Source of the DNA: Parcubacteria group bacterium GW2011_GWB1_37_13
Lineage (GTDB): Bacteria; Patescibacteriota; Minisyncoccia; Phycocordibacterales; UBA9973
NCBI GenBank assembly: GCA_000990145.1
Contig: LBSW01000032.1
Span: 1-13,917, forward strand
DNA length: 13,917 bases
Reading direction: 5' to 3'
Within the stretch, counting starts at the first letter, position 1, and every line of letters starts with the position of its first letter. Below the pieces are notes generated by a model. It saw only the letters and a list, made by a program, of their open reading frames with translations. It was not told the DNA's origin and searched no databases. A program made the position numbers and the translations under genes. Positions 13,327 through 13,917 of the stretch are shown here, piece by piece.

Positions 13327-13917
13327 TCATTTTTCTTTCTCCCCAAGCGCCATAATAATCTTTATGACCGTATCGGGATTGAGCGACATACTGTCTATCC
13401 CCTCCTTCACGAGAAATTGCGCAAATTCCGGATAATCTGAAGGCGCCTGACCGCAGATACCGATATATTTATTTTTTTCTTTGCATTTGTGGATAATTTC
13501 CGCAATAATTTTTTTAACTGCCGGATTATTTTCATTAGCAATGTGAGTTACAATGCCCGAATCGCGATCGAGCCCTAAAGTAAGCTGAGCCAAGTCGTTG
13601 GAGCCAATGGACATTCCGTCAAAAATTTCCAAAAATTCATCTGCTAAAATAATATTTGACGGAATTTCGCACATCACATAAATTTTAAGTTTTTCGTCTG
13701 AAGCGCGATCAAGCCCGTGCTCTGCCATTATTTCTATAACTTTTTTACCTTCTTCGGGTGTTCGGCAAAATGGAATCATAGGAACTACATTAAAGAAACC
13801 CATATCTTTCCGCACGCGCTTCATCGCCTTGCATTCCAAACTGAAAGCTATCTTAAATTTCGGATCATAGTAACGCGACGCGCCGCGCCACCCCAACATT
13901 GGATTTTCTTCGTATGG
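13327..13917 (-). CDS. ppsA: Phosphoenolpyruvate synthase, C-terminal 196 residues (5' end outside window)
   Basis: PEP synthase makes phosphoenolpyruvate from pyruvate and ATP in gluconeogenesis. The frame is open to the right edge (PYEENPMLGWRGASRYYDP), so the gene starts beyond the window. The PEP-utilizing TIM-barrel C-terminal domain is recognisable from NPMLGWRGA, VVPMIPFCRTPEEG, the signature SIGSNDLAQLTLGLDRDSG (residues 103-121 of the fragment) and the catalytic cysteine in GICGQAPSDYPEFA (Cys155). The close PPDK relative has a similar barrel, but GICGQxPSD favours PpsA. The stop at 13327-13329 is 5 nt from tRNA-Gly. Confidence 0.95.
   Translation of the reverse strand, partial: PYEENPMLGWRGASRYYDPKFKIAFSLECKAMKRVRKDMGFFNVVPMIPFCRTPEEGKKVIEIMAEHGLDRASDEKLKIYVMCEIPSNIILADEFLEIFDGMSIGSNDLAQLTLGLDRDSGIVTHIANENNPAVKKIIAEIIHKCKEKNKYIGICGQAPSDYPEFAQFLVKEGIDSMSLNPDTVIKIIMALGEKEK

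Noticed and set aside
1..13917. CRISPR array, rRNA or complete insertion sequence.
   Set aside because: No regularly spaced repeats, rRNA-like sequence or transposase ORF on either strand.

Overview
The window is AT-rich, compactly packed bacterial DNA that looks like a Patescibacteria (Candidate Phyla Radiation, probably Parcubacteria-like) chromosome. The reasons are a short ValRS without the C-terminal coiled-coil tail, a TsaD with CPR-like sequence, a small one-TM protein of a type I associate with these genomes, almost no intergenic space, no recognisable Shine-Dalgarno sequence before any start, and tRNA genes without an encoded CCA. The lineage is inferred from family resemblance alone; no marker gene such as 16S rRNA is present.

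Layout. Positions 1-5617 (+ strand) are housekeeping: the 3' part of a Glu/Leu-type glutamate dehydrogenase, tRNA-Val(GAC), a broken tsaD, valS, a PrsW-family membrane protease overlapping valS, and an Hsp20 chaperone. tRNA-Phe(GAA) and a small membrane protein follow on the - strand. Positions 6158-12835 (all - strand) are a decaying defence locus. Read in transcription order it holds a small winged-helix-like gene with a good promoter, an MmeI-type fused restriction-methylation gene (frameshifted near its 5' end), a 40-residue ORF, a remnant ending in an HsdS-like tail, an intact Fic protein, a zinc-ribbon protein, and a type I hsdR in three pieces. Positions 12876-13917 (- strand) return to housekeeping: tRNA-Arg(CCT), a glutaredoxin, tRNA-Gly(CCC), and the 3' end of phosphoenolpyruvate synthase.

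How it fits together. The defence locus looks like a type I R-M operon that lost hsdM and most of hsdS, with a type IIL (MmeI-like) gene now in their place. The left-over hsdR then decayed through an internal deletion with frameshift and two in-frame stops. Fic and the zinc ribbon stayed open. No integrase or att repeat is visible.

Most unusual. tsaD, normally an essential t6A tRNA-modification gene, has its central conserved segment replaced by about 222 bp (1402-1623). This block is two inverted copies of one structured palindromic repeat. The two copies keep the same hairpins through compensating base changes, which suggests an undescribed BIME/REP-like or RPE-like mobile repeat family. 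Other points are a tRNA-Val/tsaD junction with a 1-nt gap, promoters placed so that mRNAs would be leaderless, a tRNA-Phe altered at the normally invariant positions 18 and 55, and a shared A-CA at the 3' end of all four tRNA genes.
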